DNA of 64,000 nucleotides from Yponomeuta sedellus (Eukaryota > Arthropoda > Insecta > Lepidoptera > Yponomeutidae): the NCBI GenBank assembly GCA_934045075.1, contig OW203727.1:20295811-20359810 (forward strand), given 5' to 3'. Positions 44,201 to 52,217 of this stretch are shown piece after piece (positions within the stretch are counted from its first letter, which is position 1; each line of letters starts with the position of its first letter). Both the position numbers and the translations under genes were made by a program. Under the pieces are notes generated by a model. It saw nothing but the letters and a program-made list of their open reading frames with translations. It did not search any database and had not been told where the DNA came from.

Positions 44201-47200
44201 CTTTATCTTATCTTAGGGTAAATCGACGCTGCAGTGTAAAAATAATACGAGATATTTTTGTTAATAATAACATCCATTGCTTTCCGACGGCTTTGATAAT
44301 GTCATCGACCCATCTAGACGCTGGCCTGCCTAGATCGTTTACCGGACCTAGGCTGAGACTCAGTGAGAGCCGTAATCCAGCGACCGTCCCGGCGATAAGT
44401 AGTGAGTGGGTAGTGGGCTCTATTCATAAGCTGGATAGATAGATGGAACAGAATCCGTACAGTTAGTGACTGTGAAGAAAATTAACTCAAGTATTACTAT
44501 TCGCTTCATTTATTAAAAGGCGTTACGGACACTGTGTAACATCTTAGTTTAAGCCCGACTTGTATATCACGTATTTGTACCGCGTGGCTAATATTACTTT
44601 TCGACAGGTTATATTATGAAAAGTATTAGTTGTAGAAAAAGAAAAATTACCATGATTATTTGTCTTTTAACGCGGCCTTTCTAACAGGATTAAACAATTA
44701 GTTTTGTGAGCGTTAGACCCAAAGAGCAGACGGTCTAATCAACAGTCACCCCCAGGTCGGCAAGCCGGTGATCTGCGCCACCCAAATGCTGGAGTCCATG
44801 GTAAAGAAGCCTCGCCCCACTCGCGCGGAGACTTCCGACGTCGCCAACGCGATCCTGGACGGCGCCGACTGCGTCATGCTGTCTGGCGAGACCGCCAAGG
44901 GAGATTACCCGCTGGAGTGCGTGCAGACCATGGCTAACATCTGCAAGGAGGCCGAGGCCGCCATCTGGCACAAGCAGCTCTTCACCGACCTCAGCCAGCA
45001 GGTAACTTTCTTACACTAACGTTTAAATGTGCACTAGGGGAATCTTTCTCATACTAATTTACGGCAGAATATAGGCAATGCTGGCATGTCGATTAGCCAA
45101 ATCGTCATTCTTCAATCGGCAGCTATAATACTTTCTTTCTACGCTTTCAAGGTGAAAATGGGGAAAAATCCTGCGCTAAGTGCACGCGCTAAGCGCGTGC
45201 ATAGAGAGGATCGTGGCCTAGCCGAACTGTCAATGAGTGCCTAGCCCAACAATCAATCACTTGTGTTAAGCAACACAGGCGAGGTCAGGTGCAGGATGGG
45301 TGACCGTCCCGTGACTACCGCTAGTAGCATTTTTTCCGAGCGCTTCCGTGCTTCCCAAGACAAGTTAAGCCGTTGGTGCCGGCTGTCATGTAATGGCAGT
45401 CGTTAAACTATGTCAGAGGCTTTATGGGCGGCTTGATAACTTCTGACAGTAAGGGTCGTCACTGTCTTACAATCCTCCACCAACCTGGATTTGGTCCCCG
45501 TGGTGGAGTCTGGCCTAACCATTTTGCGATGCAGGAAGCATCGTAATAAGAGTTGATATCGATGCACGCTTTAGGCATCTTTCAAACTGATTTAGCAGCT
45601 GGTTGCAAATCAGCTAATTAACTCTTTGAATTATTATACTTTATTATGACAAATTGGTGTACAGAGCCTAGCAGAGTCTCCTATGGTTCATACTGCTGGA
45701 AACTGTAGGGTACTCAGTTTTGCATTTTACATACATTGTACTGTCATACATAATACATAATGTAGTTGTGTAAAGTGGGCCCTGGTTTAAAATATGGCAG
45801 TTTACTACTGATGCTCTGTTCCAGGATTTAGGAAAGATCTTTTCCAACTCATAGAAATCATAAATTCGTCGACATATTTATAAGCCATGACATTACACGA
45901 ACACAAGCCTTTATCCCATTTCAAAGTAAATAATGTCCACTCTGTTTGTTAAATGTCAATATAAGCCGCCGCCTTCTAAGCCGTACTCTCCCGTGTCCAG
46001 GTGATTCTCCCGATCGAACCCGCGCACTCGGTCGCCATCGCGGCGGTGGAGGCCTCCGCCAAGTGCCTGGCGGCGGCCATCATCGTCATCACCACGAGCG
46101 GGCGGTCCGCTCACCTGCTGAGCAAGTACCGGCCGCGCTGCCCAATCATCGCCGTGACGCGCAAGCCGCAAACTGCGCGCCAGGCCCATCTCTACCGGGG
46201 CGTACTTCCCATTGTATACCAGGGTGAGTCCACGTTCTTATATGCCCCTAGAGTCAACGCTTCGGCGCTTCAGCGCTCGCAATTCGTTAAAACGAGATTC
46301 AGCCAGCGCAGGCGCTTAAATTTCACTATGGGTTCGTGGAGGTCATCGCCAAGTGCCTAGCCAAGGCCGCCATAATCGTCATCACCATGAGCGGACTCTC
46401 GGCTCACCTGCTGAGCAACTGCCGGCAGCGGCGCTAGAATGCCACTCAGTAGAGGGAGAGTAGACCTGCAGCGCTGGTACGTCTCTAGTGAGAGTGAGTC
46501 TGGTTGTGTGGCCTGAATGTCAAGATAGGGTGCATCAGTCTGCGGCTCTAGAATTTCCGTAGACGGAGAGTCGGCCTGCGGCGCTAAATTGCAATAAGAA
46601 AGAGTCGGGTTTCAGCGCTATTATCACTAGATAAAGTCAGTAGTGGAGCCCGAATATCACTAAAAATCGAGTCAGCCTGCGGCGCTAGAATTTCGGTAGA
46701 AGGAGAGTCAGCTTGCGGCGCTTCAATATCACTAGAGAGTCAACTTTTAGCGCTAGAGTCACACTAGAGTCTTATATACTCTTGAGTCTGCCTGCGGTGA
46801 ATATTATCACATTATCAAGCGCTGAGGAATGCAAACATCTCAGGATACGCAAGAATATAACAATCACTAAAATATCTCAATCATTCACAGAGAGTCCGGT
46901 CGGCGACTGGCTAAAGGACGTGGACAACCGCGTTCAGTACGGACTCAAGTTCGGCAAGGCGCGCGAGTTCGTTAAGACTGGCGACTACGTCGTGGTAGTG
47001 ACCGGCTGGAAGCAGGGCTCCGGGTTCACCAACACTATGCGCATCATGTGAGTACAAGCAGTACCAGCCTAGGCCAGTTCTATTCGTCGATAAGATTCTA
47101 GGAGACCTTACCTATGGATAAAGAAGATTTTTGTTTACTATCTATGGCACGAAAAACATGCTCAATGTATTACTCTAAAGAAGGAGTTCCTAAAGTGTCT

Positions 47201-48122
47201 TGCTCTTTTAAAGTTTGTACAACAAATTATTTTAATACAGTTGCTCAAAAAGTGGCGTATGACAGAGACGTATAGCGTGCGGGATGGGGGCTATTACACA
47301 CGCGGGCTTTTTACCTTTACCGCACTCGTGCTCTTTCCCAACTGTCAAAATAATGTCTATTAAAAAGAAAAACCAACCATGAAGTTTTTAGTAAAAAAAA
47401 TTATAGAAGTTTTTTATGAGCTACTAATTTCTTTCAATATCAGATTTAATGATTTCATTGAATGAGTTAAGTTAGGTTTCATTTCATTTCATCTTATTAA
47501 ATTTCATTTTCATTTCATATCAATAAAAAAATTCTACTGAACACTTGGCTGTATGGGCATAGTTCCCTTTGCCTACTAGAATGGCTGAAGAAAAAAAATT
47601 TTTTTTACGGTTGGCGCCATAGTGGTTATATACTCTCAGGTTGGCGCCTTTTTCCAAATAATTTTTCTTTATTAAATTGCTTATTTTGTTCGCAACTGTA
47701 TTAAAAATAGTCGTTCAGTACACGTACGGAACCGTCATTACAACTTGTTCCGACTGTCAACCCTCGCCTTCGGCTGCGCCTCGGCTCGGGTAGACATTTG
47801 TCGGAACTCTTTGCAATGACAGCCTTTCCGCACTTGTAATGAAATATAATATTACGGCGATTACGGACTGTTTTAAAGAATCTTATTTTATCAGGCGGCC
47901 TCGGTGGCGCAGCGGTTTGGCACGCTGCTGTAAAACCGAAGGTCTCGGGTTCGATCCCCGGCCGGGTCAAACTAGGAAACGAACTTTTCTAATTTGTCTC
48001 GGGTCTTGGATGTTATCTATGTATTTATTGTATTAAATCTATTGTCGAGTTAGCACCTATAACACAAGTCATTTAGTTGTACTTAGTATAGGGCTAGCGA
48101 GATGTAATATGTCCATGAATAT

Positions 48123-48177
<55 letters not shown>

Positions 48178-48427
48178 TTATCAATAACAACGTATTCTCC
48201 ACGACTGGCGCCCCACACATTGGGTAATGATACCTAAACGTTAAAAGATGTCTGAAAGCTTTCGATCGATACTACTGAATAGTTTTCTATGGTTGCATGA
48301 GATGGCACTGAAAGATGGATCTTTCAACGACATCTGGCGTATTTTGACGTAGATCACCACTAGATGGCGTCGTGTGTTTCTCTAACATGATAATAAAAAT
48401 TGTTTTTGTTTCAGCCAAGCGGAATAA
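28789..48427 (+). CDS. PyK: Pyruvate kinase (11 exons)
   Basis: Cytosolic glycolytic enzyme converting phosphoenolpyruvate and ADP to pyruvate and ATP. Exons: 28789-28824, 32420-32552, 34783-35006, 35667-35868, 36428-36555, 42113-42259, 43859-43960, 44756-45001, 46001-46223, 46891-47047 and 48415-48427. They sum to 1611 nt (536 residues; human PKM is 531) with all phases consistent and GT-AG at every join. Active-site residues seen: Arg78/Asn80/Ser82 in ARMNFSHG, Asp118 in [12 protein letters not shown], Lys275/Glu277 in IISKIEN, Asp301 in ARGDLGIE and Thr333 in CATQMLESM. The C domain has TSGRSAH and ends [14 protein letters not shown]. The B domain is DDGLISV-containing. Exon 1 is short and its assignment is the weakest point; alternative leader exons may exist. 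Intron 5 contains an antisense LINE. Confidence 0.9.
30001..30352 (-). repeat. 5S-headed SINE, nearly full length (antisense)
   Basis: Reverse complement of the family from tail (CCCCACTGCTTGGGCACGGG) through body (GGCTTAACGTGCCTTGCG) to head (CTACGCCACGAGCGC). In pyruvate kinase intron 1. Confidence 0.75.
31340..31500. repeat. Long fold-back (inverted repeat), about 75-bp arms
   Basis: GATGTGCTTGTTTTTCTAT at 31340 pairs with ATAGAAAAACAAGCACATC at 31482-31500. Inner blocks CTTAAAACTGGGCTTAAGTA and TACTTAATCCCAGTTTTAAG, then CATCTTTTTCT and AGAAAAAGATG, also pair. The loop is only about 10 nt. It adjoins a LINE-type tail (31545-31612) with CTTATCTTATC repeats. Confidence 0.7.
31545..31612 (+). 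repeat. LINE-type 3' tail
   Basis: ATTTGTTGTTTTTCCAGTG, TACAATAAAGAATATCCTT and ATCTTATCTTATC. The same sequence occurs antisense at 55205-55260, indicating the 3' end of one retroelement family with a short microsatellite tail. Confidence 0.5.
32063..32374 (+). CDS. Uncertain 103-codon ORF in pyruvate kinase intron 1
   Basis: ATG at 32063 to TAG at 32374 encodes a protein with natural-looking composition ([42 protein letters not shown]). The overlapping frame from 32011 also stays open for 75 codons, so the region has unusually few stops in two frames. I recognise no family, no poly(A) signal is evident before exon 2 of pyruvate kinase, and it could be an exon of a nested gene, a retrocopy fragment or chance. 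Confidence 0.2.
   Translation: MEDKTGMDWPFLIQPLPVNCFKSLVSCRPSYAELASSWSPLQNYLCALAITGFSAYMTSPLPLQLDDLIGIVSHYNSLANSLIDTLMCTIKDTPGSAKPSFKL
32420..32552 (+). CDS. PyK: Pyruvate kinase exon 2
   Basis: Acceptor TCCCAACAG. Encodes [11 protein letters not shown], then [15 protein letters not shown] and [12 protein letters not shown], the conserved N-terminal helix and first strand of the barrel. Internal ATGs could serve as starts if exon 1 is wrong. Donor G|GTGAGT, phase 1. Confidence 0.88.
32553..34782. other. Pyruvate kinase intron 2
   Basis: AT-rich, without convincing exons. Stretches near 33180-33200 and 33262-33290 (GCAATAAAGAATGTTCTAC) resemble retroelement 3' tails. Nothing else is recognised. 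Confidence 0.5.
34783..35006 (+). CDS. PyK: Pyruvate kinase exon 3
   Basis: Encodes [32 protein letters not shown] and [16 protein letters not shown], i.e. potassium- and phosphate-site residues and the start of the B-domain hinge. Most animals have PASR where this has PVSR. Phase 0 out. Confidence 0.92.
35155..35520 (+). repeat. Two-copy direct repeat in pyruvate kinase intron 3
   Basis: The block starting at about 35166 (GTGATATTCTAGCGCCGCAG, then GAATGCAGTACTAATTTG and TATAATGACATTCTAACTCC) recurs at about 35378-35520. Weaker copies of AGTGAYATTCTA flank it. The GATATTCTAGCGCCGCAG core is the reverse complement of the minisatellite core at 46440-46800. Confidence 0.7.
35667..35868 (+). 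CDS. PyK: Pyruvate kinase exon 4 (B domain)
   Basis: Encodes [27 protein letters not shown] and [11 protein letters not shown], the mobile lid domain. Phase 1 out at CTG G|GTAAGA. Confidence 0.9.
36428..36555 (+). CDS. PyK: Pyruvate kinase exon 5
   Basis: Encodes [18 protein letters not shown] and [20 protein letters not shown], the return from the B domain into the barrel. Acceptor TATGTAG is short in pyrimidines but phase and homology fix it. Confidence 0.9.
37625..37830 (+). repeat. Dispersed repeat in pyruvate kinase intron 5
   Basis: AACTAGGATACCCTGTGCTA, a CACACATGGAAATAGGCCCAG block and GACCTCCGTCATGGTAACC. The beginning matches repeats at 11.0 and 53.3 kb. Confidence 0.4.
38382..41180 (-). 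CDS. Retrotransposon ORF2: endonuclease and reverse transcriptase (932 aa)
   Basis: N-terminal APE-type endonuclease, residues about 1-240: SFNCKN, ALQETWL, a YILGDFNAH motif and SDHFPL, all carrying the expected catalytic Asn/Glu/Asp/His. RT domain about 460-740: [30 protein letters not shown] (motif A), [18 protein letters not shown] (motif B), the catalytic YADD in [10 protein letters not shown], and a YLGHIVTDD thumb-region motif. The C-terminus is a Cys/His-poor basic stretch. No stops or frameshifts, so it could encode an active enzyme. The ATG lies 2 bp after the ORF1 stop, suggesting translation by re-initiation. Confidence 0.92.
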   Translation of the reverse strand: MGDKSSITLASFNCKNVKRSITCIQELCRTADIIALQETWLLPHDLTYLSGISSDFGYTGTSAVDTSAGMLIGRPHGGTALLWRKSVFPAVSVIQCEDPRISAISVKVDTRPIVLVCVYMPTDSADNLPVFAECVSTINALISDIDIEAAYILGDFNAHPKTLFHKELLAFCEEQLWVCADINMLGIDSGTYTYISEAHGCKRWLDHCVVTSAALPTIQKVYVNYDVFWSDHFPLLIQCNMNVLKPKIEHVIASTNNVIWGTRSVAEVELYTKKCNDMLRIIDFPTELTKCADQCCREMNHRPILDKMYNDIVFALCEAARLSRSSMSTKKRKPIIGWNKHVSEAHKKARLYFNMWVSYGKPEAGYFYEAMCSSRRMFKSRLKWCQQNQERIKMDILASHHCQKDFRGFWKSTKKMNIRPGIPVSVDGETEAKNIAEHFKQHFTVESPLGPSSSPSSVLSNAECGTTFRGKDVRHVIKCVKRGKSPGHDGLSIEHLQYAGPHLPRVLAMFYTLCVSHSYLPPQLIKTTVVPIVKNKTGDLSSKSNYRPISLATIVAKVFDGLLDKQLDKFIKLHDAQFGFRVGLSTESAIMTLKHTVGYYADRKTPIYACFLDLSKAFDLVNYDILWRKLEETKLPSELICIFKFWYMNQTNEVKWAGEVSEPYKLECGVRQGGLSSPKLFNLYVDALIAELSSKHVGCRIDHVSVNNISYADDMVLLAPTVGALRELLKTCERYVTDHGLKYNETKSEFMVFKSGNKLPSSVPQVRLNGTPLKRVTSFKYLGHIVTDDLSDDADMERERRALAIRANMIAHRFAYCTEAVKITLFKAFCTSMYTCSLWTKYTARSFSALRIQYNNAFRVLLRRPRYCSASGMFATAHTDCFYSILRKRIASTLNRLRASTNSILKAIADRHDTRFLIQWCRSHVNMIVNKK
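41183..41573 (-). CDS. Retrotransposon ORF1, C-terminal part
   Basis: Open for about 130 codons into the TAG at 41183. The last 90 residues ([43 protein letters not shown]) resemble the compact C-terminal domain of LINE ORF1 proteins. Preceded by a Lys/Ser/Thr-rich linker. The first in-frame codon after an upstream stop is near 41570 with no ATG, so the N-terminus is missing. Confidence 0.65.
41555..41625. mobile_element. TIR element fragment
   Basis: AAATGTAACCTACTGTTACA, AAAACGGGGGAGGGG and TATGACGTACTG align in order with the right half of the elements at 16520-16600 and 21040-21115. The LINE's truncated 5' end meets this fragment. Confidence 0.4.
42113..42259 (+). CDS. PyK: Pyruvate kinase exon 6
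   Basis: Encodes [20 protein letters not shown] and [18 protein letters not shown] with the catalytic Lys275. Separated from exon 5 by a 5.6-kb intron enlarged by the LINE insertion. Confidence 0.92.
42380..42800 (+). mobile_element. LINE remnant in pyruvate kinase intron 6
   Basis: Encodes, with broken frames, [32 protein letters not shown] and a later [17 protein letters not shown]: the end of an RT ORF of an RTE/R4-like element. Followed by a GTATGTATGT microsatellite. Inactive. Confidence 0.55.
42885..43207. mobile_element. Short TIR element (323 bp)
   Basis: GTTTACTATGACAATTCGAT (42885-42904) and its exact complement at 43188-43207, with an inner pair AAGTCTGTTAGCTTTTAGAA / TTCTAAAAGCTAACAGACTT. 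No coding sequence. A MITE-like element in pyruvate kinase intron 6; a target duplication is not obvious. Confidence 0.65.
43281..43349 (-). repeat. Dispersed repeat paired with 13945-14010
   Basis: Complement reads TATAGGGAAGTCAAGAG, TATCGTGCTCTTC and CGCCAGGCAGGCGCC, in the order seen in USP1 intron 5. Confidence 0.4.
43859..43960 (+). CDS. PyK: Pyruvate kinase exon 7
   Basis: Encodes [17 protein letters not shown] and [16 protein letters not shown], including metal ligand Asp301. Phase 0 at both ends. Confidence 0.92.
44265..44345 (-). mobile_element. LINE RT C-terminal remnant (antisense)
   Basis: The minus strand encodes [19 protein letters not shown], the hallmark C-terminal motif of RTE-like LINEs. 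About 27 codons only, in pyruvate kinase intron 7. Confidence 0.6.
44756..45001 (+). CDS. PyK: Pyruvate kinase exon 8
   Basis: Encodes [20 protein letters not shown], then [19 protein letters not shown] and [14 protein letters not shown]: the Thr333 active-site loop and the last barrel helices. Phase 0 at both ends. Confidence 0.93.
45207..45572 (+). repeat. 5S-headed SINE, full length with small duplication
   Basis: Head ATCGTGGCCTAGCCGAAC, a GTTAAGCAACACAGGCGAGG block and GGGTGACCGTCCCGTGAC, then the standard body, ending AGAGTTGATATCGATGC. The usual GACCCGTGCCCC tail piece is deleted here. In pyruvate kinase intron 8. Confidence 0.7.
46001..46223 (+). CDS. PyK: Pyruvate kinase exon 9
   Basis: Encodes [37 protein letters not shown] and [16 protein letters not shown], the C-domain effector region. 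A partial decayed copy of its middle lies about 110 bp downstream of its donor. Confidence 0.92.
46336..46437 (+). pseudogene. Partial decayed copy of pyruvate kinase exon 9
   Basis: Aligns with 46047-46140 of the real exon across VEASAKC...[11 protein letters not shown]. Here it reads [33 protein letters not shown] and then a TAG. No donor or acceptor survives and the frame ends early, so it should not be spliced in. Its 3' end merges into the minisatellite that follows. Confidence 0.8.
46440..46800 (+). repeat. Degenerate minisatellite in pyruvate kinase intron 9
   Basis: Repeats of roughly 35-45 bp built on AGAGTCGGCCTGCGGCGCTA plus GAATTTCNGTAGAAGGA or ATATCACTAGA. Clear copies near 46556, 46600, 46668 and 46705. 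The core is the complement of the repeat in intron 3 (35155-35520). Confidence 0.6.
46891..47047 (+). CDS. PyK: Pyruvate kinase exon 10
   Basis: Encodes [20 protein letters not shown] and [18 protein letters not shown], the end of the C domain. Ends in phase 2 at AT|GTGAGT. Confidence 0.92.
47896..48180 (+). repeat. tRNA-headed SINE, family 2, with ATTT tail
   Basis: Head GCCTCGGTGGCGCAGCGGTT (A box) and GGTCTCGGGTTCGATCCCCG (B box), a body of about 150 bp, and a long (ATTT)n tail at 48117-48178. Read as a tRNA it lacks a good acceptor stem, so it is not a functional tRNA gene. In the last pyruvate kinase intron. Confidence 0.75.
48415..48427 (+). CDS. PyK: Pyruvate kinase exon 11 (last codons)
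   Basis: After acceptor TTTCAG the reading completes Ile and adds Gln-Ala-Glu before TAA at 48425-48427. A 13-nt coding portion of the terminal exon; the exon continues as 3' UTR to the AATAAA near 48704. Confidence 0.8.
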
Positions 48428-48703
48428 AATGACGCCGCACCAAACGAAGAGAAAACCAAGAAAAAATATTTTTAAGTATTAGTAGAAGCGTTTTAGGCAC
48501 ATCAGTGATGTAACAAGATCTAATATATTTATCCAGTGATAAAATAAAAATTGTATAACGAAAAGATTTTTCTCAAAATATTACATGTTTTTAGGGTTAG
48601 GATAAAATATGTTGATGCATATGATATTTATTTATTTAATATGTGATTTATTAATACGAGTATTGTTGATAACGTTGCATCTTCGCGCAAATGCAAAAAC
48701 TAC

Positions 48704-48709
48704 AATAAA
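48704..48709 (+). terminator. Poly(A) signal of pyruvate kinase
   Basis: AATAAA 277 bp after the stop codon, followed by GTTGGGGTTG-type GU-rich sequence near 48735. An earlier AATAAA overlaps the stop at 48423, too close to be the main signal. Confidence 0.5.
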
Positions 48710-49200
48710 GATGTAAAAATACAACGAACTGTCTTTGTGTTGGGGTTGAATGACTCAAACGTTGGTCCTTCGAGCCGGATATTTATGAAAGTACACGCAG
48801 CACATCATCACGCTTATTTATGTCTCACTGAATGCACATCTAGAGCCCGCCCCACAGTAAACAACCACCGGCACAAGACAAAAGAGTAACAAAGGTAGAG
48901 AACAGTTCGACAAATAGTCTGATAAGAATCACAACAGATTCTTGCCGGCCGACAGCTGTCGCGAACTAGGCTATCCAACGAAAGCAGAGAGTCTGCCCAT
49001 CACGTGCCAGCCGTGATTCAAATCTGATGGCAGCGGCGTGGCCGGCTGCCACCGCGGGAACAAAGCCGAGGGGCTGGCGACGTCACGCCGCTCGCCCCTT
49101 GCCGGCGCCACAACAACCCTGCCGCTAGTAGCGCTGCGCCCGAGCTCGCAGGAACCCGCTCCCGGATAATAGCGAGAGTCTAAAAATAACCGCGCACCGC

Positions 49201-49205
49201 TCAGT
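49201..49205 (+). promoter_or_regulatory. Candidate initiator of the third gene
   Basis: TCAGT within a GC-rich, CpG-dense stretch (49010-49260), 49 bp upstream of the ATG at 49254. Typical position for an insect TATA-less start. Confidence 0.4.
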
Positions 49206-49253
49206 GCCACCGGAGCAATCGCGCGCGCCGCTTGTCCGCGCCCCACCGCAACC

Positions 49254-49331
49254 ATGGCGGAGACTATAGAAGAGAGTTACGAGAGCGCGGTCACCCGCAA
49301 GGTGGTCCGCACCAGCCTCAAGATTGAAGAG
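49254..49331 (+). CDS. First coding exon of an unidentified gene
   Basis: ATGG in a strong context (CAACCATGG). 26 codons encode MAETIEESYESAVTRKVV and RTSLKIEE, ending in phase 0 at GAG|GTGAGC. Acidic then basic, no signal peptide, so the product begins as a cytosolic or nuclear protein. I do not recognise it. No second exon was found with confidence before the window ends, which implies a first intron of more than 14 kb; alternatively the next exon is small and missed. Confidence 0.6.
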
Positions 49332-50398
49332 GTGAGCTGTTACGTAACGCGGCACGAGAATAGACGCCGGCGCACACTCACACACACCTGCTCACGTAAC
49401 GGGTTGACAGTGAACACGGACGTAAACAAGACAGTATCCTGCACTCTCATGGACACTTACGTCACGTGCACGCGTTACACACTCCTCACTCCAACACGGA
49501 GTTGGGTTAGGGATCAATCATAGCGGGTACTCTTGTTCTACTTGGGTGTACATCCGAAGGTCCATTTAGTTCATGCGTCAGTGTAAAGGAAATGCGCGCG
49601 TGGCAGCGCAGCACTCATGATTTGTGGCGATGCAAATAGACCGGGCGGGCGGTTGAATGAGATCCTCCGTAGGTATTGTGCCCTCCGTATAGAGTGGAGC
49701 ATTGACGCGCACACTCGACTTGCACACCATGACATCATTATACTAAACACACCAAAACAAATTGACTTTACGCGGAATTTTACCACAGTTAAATCAAAAC
49801 ACAAGTGAAATATTTTCAAATCGAAGACTGAAGCAATGAACAGGGAAGTAAAGTGATGATTTCGAGATCCGCAATCATTTGTCGAGCGTCCGGCTGGCAA
49901 TTCGAATAAATTCCAATGCTCCATCCAACACTTTATGTAACGTTTAAATTTAAACGTAATGTACCACCGCATGACACGAGACAAGATGAGTATTTCGTCA
50001 AGACGTCTCATTACTTTAGGTAACTTTGAAGTCGCAAGGCACACCTACTTACCGACATGTAGTTACACTACTCCGAACTGACATAGCATTCCATTCTCCC
50101 CATCAATGAGTTAACGACAGTCATGCCATAGCCATCCATCCAGTTATGTTATTCGTTACCAAAGCGCAGAAACGAATGGAAAAACTCGCGGTGGCATATT
50201 TTCGTCTTGGCTCCCATCCTAGTTTATCTGCTACATTACGATGTTTATTCACAATACAAACGCGAACATTTAATGTGTGCGTCCGCGCCACTTGTCTTTG
50301 GGAGCGTTCAGTTGCTCTACTTGCAAAAATGAGTGCTACAATAATTATGGATCTCGAGTCTTGACTAGTAAAGAACAACCCAATATTGGTCTTTGAAC
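49332..50398 (+). other. Start of presumed first intron
   Basis: No exon supported. An open frame on the minus strand at 49571-50044 has no recognisable domain and unusual Cys/Ser/Arg composition, so it is not called. Confidence 0.4.
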
Positions 50399-50998
50399 CA
50401 TAATGATCTGCAAAGTAGGTAGTCGGGGCTGTAAGTAATGCAATTTGCTTAAGTCAGATGTCGCTGCCTGTACGTAATACAGAGAATATTGTAAAGAGGT
50501 TCGAAATTTCACTGATGCCGTGAGTCGCCCATTGGCTCAATTGGTAGAGCGCTGGTACGGATAGCCAGAGGTTGCGGGTTCGAATCCCGGCATGGGTGAA
50601 AAATTTTTAGCCTCTAAATAGGTTTTTAAATTTGTTCCTTAGCACGGGTTAGTGCATTAAAAATAAAAATAGTGTAATCATGTGGGTACAGTGATATCGT
50701 TCCGATGTTAAACCTAACTGCAAAGTAGGTAGTCGGGGCTGTAAGTAATGCAATTTGCTTAAGTCAGATGTCGCTGCCTGTACGTAATACAGAGAATATT
50801 GTAAAGAGGTTCGAAATTTCACTGATGCCGTGAGTCGCCCATTGGCTCAATTGGTAGAGCGCTGGTACGGATAGCCAGAGGTTGCGGGTTCGAATCCCGG
50901 CATGGGTGAAATTTTTAGCCTCTAAATAGGTTTTTAAATTTGTTCCTTAGCACGGGTTAGTGCATTAAAAATAAAAATAGTGTAATCATAATGATCTG
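50399..50998 (+). repeat. tRNA-headed SINE family 1 as a tandem dimer with 12-bp target duplication
   Basis: Two near-identical copies 310 bp apart (CAAAGTAGGTAGTCGGGGC at 50411 and 50721). Each has an A box (TTGGCTCAATTGGTAGAGCG), a B box (GCGGGTTCGAATCCCGGC), a body TAGCCTCTAAATAGG and a tail AGCACGGGTTAGTGC...AAAAATAAAAAT. CATAATGATCTG occurs at 50399-50410 and again at 50987-50998, bracketing both copies. It is the reference copy for this family. The tRNA-like part lies about 110 bp inside the unit, which is unusual for a SINE head. Confidence 0.8.
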
Positions 50999-50999
50999 G

Positions 51000-52215
51000 T
51001 CAAATTTCGGTCTGTTTCATTCTATGGTAAATTCGCTAAGATATAATTCAAACGTAAATACAATAATAAATTCATCATTGCGTGTCTTGTAGATGTGGAG
51101 TAGGCTGATACGCGTAATTACGATCTCTACTTTGCGCAAAAACGGTGCGATGTTTTGTGGTGACAGTTTATGGAACAACTCACAAGCGACGGCCGTTTAC
51201 GCTTTTTTGAGCTTTTTGTACCGACGCAAACTGCCAATAAAATACCGGCACCGATCGCAGTCAAATTATCATACATTTTGCTCCTATGTTACTTATTTGC
51301 ACACGAATAGTAGGTATCTATGCATGTATCCGACTATATTTCTCAGAATTAATTAAAGCGCCCAAGTCTTGGGCTGTGAGCGCTTTTTTATTTGTTCTTA
51401 ATAACATCTCTACATTTTCTATAAGGGTATATATCAGAACTTGGTTTTCTTTTTATCCCGGCGACCTGCTAGGTGGTGGAGACCCAGAAAATACAGATTG
51501 AAAAACACTAGTCTACTCTACATAGTATCATTTTGCGTCCCTTGGAATAGAAGACTTCTATTATACCTCAGTGACCTGTCTCTCCTAGAGTTAACCGAAA
51601 GCAGCCTGTACCTAACCCCTCCCTACATGATTTTACTGTGCTTAGGTTTGCAGGGTAGCTCTTCAAGCCAAATTAAATCTGTCAAGTTACTTTCATGCGA
51701 CATGCAAGCAATGCCGTGAAAAATCCGATGAAAGCTAATACTAACACGTGGTAGGTAGCTACGTGTCTCTACCAGTGAGAAATCAAGGTCATCATGAGGC
51801 AAAAAAATTGTCTGTTTATTTGTATGGAAGCCAATCCTAAAAAAGTATTTTAGAAATAATTTAGTAATTTCGCCTTGGATTTATTTATCGACGCCTTGAA
51901 TTTTTACTGTTGGTAGAGTCGGCATTTGCGAGTTGAAATTACTCATAGAAAACAAAATGTCGCGAAACATGCTGAGGCAATTGGAGCGAAAAGTTATTGT
52001 CGCTGCACTGTCGATCTCTGTAGGTCACTTTCTTTCACTTGTGTTAATCTCAGATTGAAGTAAACGGCTGTAGTCAGCGTTAGCCCACTTACAAAGAACG
52101 GTATAACCACTGTGGTTTAACGCTTTAAATGTGAGCAGTTACCTATATCGGTATCGCTCATGGTCAATTTCGCAGATGCAGACTGCTACTAAGGTTCTAT
52201 CCCGTATCTATATTT
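51000..52215. other. Presumed intron, nothing recognised
   Basis: AT-rich sequence with short open frames of no recognisable similarity. Confidence 0.45.
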
Positions 52216-52217
52216 GT

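Noticed and set aside
47896..47970. tRNA-like sequence in the last pyruvate kinase intron
   Set aside because: Followed by SINE body and an ATTT tail, and a second antisense copy exists at 3078-3222.
48119..48180. (ATTT)n run
   Set aside because: Explained as the tail of the family 2 SINE, not an independent microsatellite of interest.
49571..50044. 157-codon minus-strand open frame
   Set aside because: No recognisable domain, odd Cys/Ser/Arg composition, starts inside an intron, and no promoter or poly(A) signal in place.
50525..50598. tRNA-like sequence with good A and B boxes (and its copy at 50835)
   Set aside because: Embedded in a repeat with a shared tail and target duplications, with no clean acceptor stem; it is a SINE promoter, not a tRNA gene.
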